Shown: in pieces, positions 60,280 through 64,000 of the stretch | How positions within the stretch are numbered: the first letter of the stretch is position 1 | Layout: each line of letters starts with the position of its first letter | Source: Klebsiella michiganensis | GTDB lineage: Bacteria > Pseudomonadota > Gammaproteobacteria > Enterobacterales > Enterobacteriaceae | Length of the DNA: 64,000 bases | Assembly: GCF_002925905.1 (NCBI RefSeq) | Contig: NZ_PRDB01000011.1 | Span: forward strand, 1-64,000 | Reading direction: 5' to 3' | Made by a program: the position numbers and the translations under genes | The notes under the pieces: generated by a model | The model's database searches: none | What the model was told of the DNA's origin: nothing | The model's input: the letters and a program-made list of their open reading frames with translations, nothing else

Positions 60280-61386
60280 ATGTCAGAAAGCCAGAAAAAA
60301 GTGATCGTCGGCATGTCCGGCGGGGTTGATTCCTCAGTTTCCGCTTACCTGCTGCTCCAGCAAGGGTATAAGGTGGAAGGCCTGTTCATGAAGAACTGGG
60401 AAGAAGACGACGGCGAGGAATACTGCACCGCAGCGGCGGATCTTGCCGACGCGCAGGCCGTTTGCGATAAGCTGGGAATTGAACTTCACACCGTCAACTT
60501 TGCCGCAGAATACTGGGACAACGTATTCGAATTGTTCCTTGAAGAATATAAAGCCGGCCGCACGCCGAACCCGGATATTCTGTGCAATAAAGAAATTAAA
60601 TTTAAAGCCTTCCTCGAATTTGCCGCAGAAGACCTCGGCGCTGACTACATCGCCACCGGGCACTACGTGCGCCGCGCCGACGTTAACGGCAAGAGCCAGC
60701 TGCTGCGCGGCCTCGACGGTAACAAAGACCAGAGCTACTTCCTTTATACTCTCAGCCACGAACAGATCGCGCAAAGCCTGTTCCCGGTAGGAGAGCTGGA
60801 AAAGCCGCAGGTGCGTAAAATCGCCGAAGAGCTGGATCTCATCACCGCGAAGAAAAAAGACTCGACCGGTATCTGTTTTATCGGCGAACGTAAATTCCGT
60901 GAATTCCTTGGCCGCTACCTGCCCGCCCAGCCGGGTAAAATTATCAGCGTTGACGGCGACGAAGTTGGCGAGCACCAGGGCCTGATGTACCACACGCTGG
61001 GTCAGCGTAAAGGCCTGGGCATCGGCGGCATCAAAGACGGCGGCGAAGACCCGTGGTACGTGGTCGACAAAGACGTCGAAAACAATATTCTGATTGTCGC
61101 CCAGGGCCACGACCATCCGCGTCTGATGTCCGTGGGGTTGATTGCTCAACAGCTGCACTGGGTAGACCGCGAGCCGCTGACCGGCACGCTGCGCTGCACG
61201 GTGAAAACCCGCTACCGCCAGACCGATATCCCCTGCAGCGTAAAAGCGCTGGATGACGACCGCATTGAAGTGATCTTTGATGAGCCGGTTGCCGCCGTCA
61301 CGCCTGGCCAGTCTGCGGTCTTTTACCGCGACGAAGTCTGCCTCGGCGGTGGGATTATCGAACAGCGCTTGCCGCTGCAGGCTTGA
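60280..61386 (+). CDS. mnmA: tRNA 2-thiouridylase MnmA
   Basis: 368 aa (E. coli MnmA is 368). Makes s2U34 in Lys, Glu, Gln tRNAs. PP-loop GGVDSSVS near residue 16, catalytic Cys pair in '[12 protein letters not shown]' and '[10 protein letters not shown]'. Start is MSESQKK at 60280; the longer frame overlaps nudJ. Confidence 0.96.
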   Translation: MSESQKKVIVGMSGGVDSSVSAYLLLQQGYKVEGLFMKNWEEDDGEEYCTAAADLADAQAVCDKLGIELHTVNFAAEYWDNVFELFLEEYKAGRTPNPDILCNKEIKFKAFLEFAAEDLGADYIATGHYVRRADVNGKSQLLRGLDGNKDQSYFLYTLSHEQIAQSLFPVGELEKPQVRKIAEELDLITAKKKDSTGICFIGERKFREFLGRYLPAQPGKIISVDGDEVGEHQGLMYHTLGQRKGLGIGGIKDGGEDPWYVVDKDVENNILIVAQGHDHPRLMSVGLIAQQLHWVDREPLTGTLRCTVKTRYRQTDIPCSVKALDDDRIEVIFDEPVAAVTPGQSAVFYRDEVCLGGGIIEQRLPLQA

Positions 61387-61445
61387 CAGACATATTAGCC
61401 GCGGAATGCCTCAACCGGGTATTCGGCGGTTTACAAGGAGAATGT

Positions 61446-62087
61446 GTGGCGAAGAATTATTATGACATTACGCTGGCGCTGGCCGGCGTTTGCCAGGCCG
61501 CGCGTCTGGTTCAGGAACTGGCGCACCAGGGGCACTGCGATAGCGACGCCCTGCATGTGTCGCTGAACAGCATCATCGACCTCGACCCGGATTCAACGCT
61601 GGCGGTGTTCGGTGGTAGTGAAGCCAATCTTCGTCTCGGGCTGGAAACTCTCATTGGCGTGCTGAATACCAGCAGTCGCCAGGGACTGAACGCCGAACTC
61701 ACCCGCTATACTCTAAGCCTGATGGTGCTCGAGCGTAAGCTCGCCGCCAGCAAAGGGGCCATGGATACCCTCGGCAACCGTATCGGTGGCCTGCGCCGTC
61801 AGCTTGAACATTTCGATCTGCAATCCGAGACCCTGCTCAGCGCAATGGCCGGCATCTATGTTGATGTCATTAGCCCGCTGGGCCCGCGGATTCAGGTGAC
61901 CGGCTCTCCAGCCGTGCTGCAAAGCCCTCAGGTTCAGGCGAAGGTTCGTTCTGCCCTGCTGGCAGGTATTCGCTCCGCGGTGCTCTGGCACCAGGTCGGC
62001 GGCGGACGTCTGCAGCTGATGTTTTCCCGTAATCGTCTGGTTAACCAGGCAAAACAAATTCTTGCTCATTTAACCCCGGAGTTGTGA
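61446..62087 (+). CDS. hflD: HflD, lysogenisation regulator
   Basis: 213 aa (E. coli HflD is 213). Peripheral inner membrane protein that interferes with lambda CII binding. Start GTG 61446 ([12 protein letters not shown]), set by AAGGAG; the frame upstream overlaps mnmA. Lies between mnmA and purB as in E. coli. Confidence 0.95.
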   Translation: MAKNYYDITLALAGVCQAARLVQELAHQGHCDSDALHVSLNSIIDLDPDSTLAVFGGSEANLRLGLETLIGVLNTSSRQGLNAELTRYTLSLMVLERKLAASKGAMDTLGNRIGGLRRQLEHFDLQSETLLSAMAGIYVDVISPLGPRIQVTGSPAVLQSPQVQAKVRSALLAGIRSAVLWHQVGGGRLQLMFSRNRLVNQAKQILAHLTPEL

Positions 62088-63461
<1,374 letters not shown>

Positions 63462-63470
63462 GCCTTTCCA

Positions 63471-63498
63471 CCCTCTTTCCGCTCAGGAAAGAGGGTTT
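63471..63498 (+). terminator. purB terminator
   Basis: CCCTCTTTCC, loop GCTCA, GGAAAGAGGG, then TTTC. A 10 bp perfect stem 10 bp past the purB stop; also serves the converging cupin gene. Confidence 0.88.
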
Positions 63499-63525
63499 CA
63501 TCTCCCTTCCCCGCCCGCGCGAACG

Positions 63526-63888
63526 TTAAATCCAGACGTCATTCACCGCGGTGCGTTCTCCGCCCTCGTGCCCGGTATTCAGGACGCCGCGTGGCTCAAT
63601 CAGCATAAGTTTGGTTTCCGTTTCCGCTGAGGTTTTATGTTCAACGCCGCGAGGTACAACGATCATCTCACCGGCCTGCAGCAGCAGACAGTTATCGCGA
63701 AAATCCAGGCGCAACACGCCCTCCAGTACGATCAACGTTTCATCCGTTTCCGGGTGGCTATGCCAGATAAAGTCGCCGAGGATCCTGACCACCTTGAACT
63801 GATAGTCATTCATTTCAGCCACCACCTTCGGCTGCCATTGCTCGGTAAAGAGGGTGAATTTCTGCGCAATATTAATCGATTGATACAT
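63526..63888 (-). CDS. Cupin-domain protein
   Basis: 120 aa starting MYQSINIAQKF at 63888 after AAGGAG. Single cupin barrel: metal-binding 'WHSHPETDETLIVLEGVL' (His, His, Glu) and 'AGEMIVVPRGVEHKTSAE' (His). Typical small metal-dependent cupin; substrate unknown. Confidence 0.85.
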   Translation of the reverse strand: MYQSINIAQKFTLFTEQWQPKVVAEMNDYQFKVVRILGDFIWHSHPETDETLIVLEGVLRLDFRDNCLLLQAGEMIVVPRGVEHKTSAETETKLMLIEPRGVLNTGHEGGERTAVNDVWI

Positions 63889-64000
63889 AAGCTGACTCCT
63901 TGTGATAAAGGCTGTCAGCATAGATAAGGTCCTGGCCGCAAAGATTGAACGATTGTGCAACTCGCGACGCATTATGCGCGGACAAACCTGAGCCAGCGGC

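Overview
The window comes from the chromosome of an enterobacterium. The purB-hflD-mnmA-nudJ-rluE-icd block, the dgcP-yoaK-yoaJ and leuE genes, and the fecIRABCDE operon are close to their E. coli counterparts. High GC in the housekeeping genes and the gene mix suggest the Klebsiella/Raoultella/Enterobacter side of the family, but I cannot fix the species from sequence alone.

About 1-36,060 is most of a P2-like (Peduovirus-type) prophage whose left end (ogr, attL) lies outside the window. Reading right to left: integrase, a CI-type repressor and Cox around an operator region; an early operon of small proteins, a DEDDh exonuclease, a PAPS-reductase-family protein and the HUH replication protein A; an AT-rich accessory cassette; portal (Q) and terminase (P); then scaffold, capsid, small terminase, head completion, lysis, tail completion, baseplate (V, W, J, I) and tail fibre on the minus strand. 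The sheath-tube-E/E'-tape measure-U block lies inverted on the plus strand, with D divergent from it. Two features stand out. The baseplate protein I is fused to an Ig-like domain and 23 BspA-type leucine-rich repeats. The accessory cassette sits exactly in the A-Q interval, where P2-like phages carry anti-phage genes. That cassette (23,820-28,659) is a tight four-gene operon: adenine-methylase-like protein, double GHKL ATPase/histidine kinase, receiver-domain protein and HNH nuclease. It is my best candidate for an undescribed defence system: a sensor-phosphorelay-nuclease module paired with a methylase.

About 36,286-55,400 is host DNA: dgcP (diguanylate cyclase), small membrane proteins, leuE, an lpxP-like acyltransferase, a methyltransferase, the ferric citrate regulation and uptake genes (fecIR, fecABCDE) behind a Fur box, a secreted L-asparaginase, a double-HD HD-GYP protein beside a membrane diguanylate cyclase, and a LysR regulator divergent from a CMD/tautomerase pair.

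About 55,400-57,550 is a decayed lambdoid/e14-like remnant at the 3' end of icd. It holds an M15 peptidase, a lipoprotein, a frameshifted Q-type antiterminator with four zinc-knuckle motifs, and a frameshifted integrase tail. From 57,607 to the right end come icd, rluE, nudJ, mnmA, hflD, purB and a cupin gene. I saw no rRNA, tRNA or CRISPR array.
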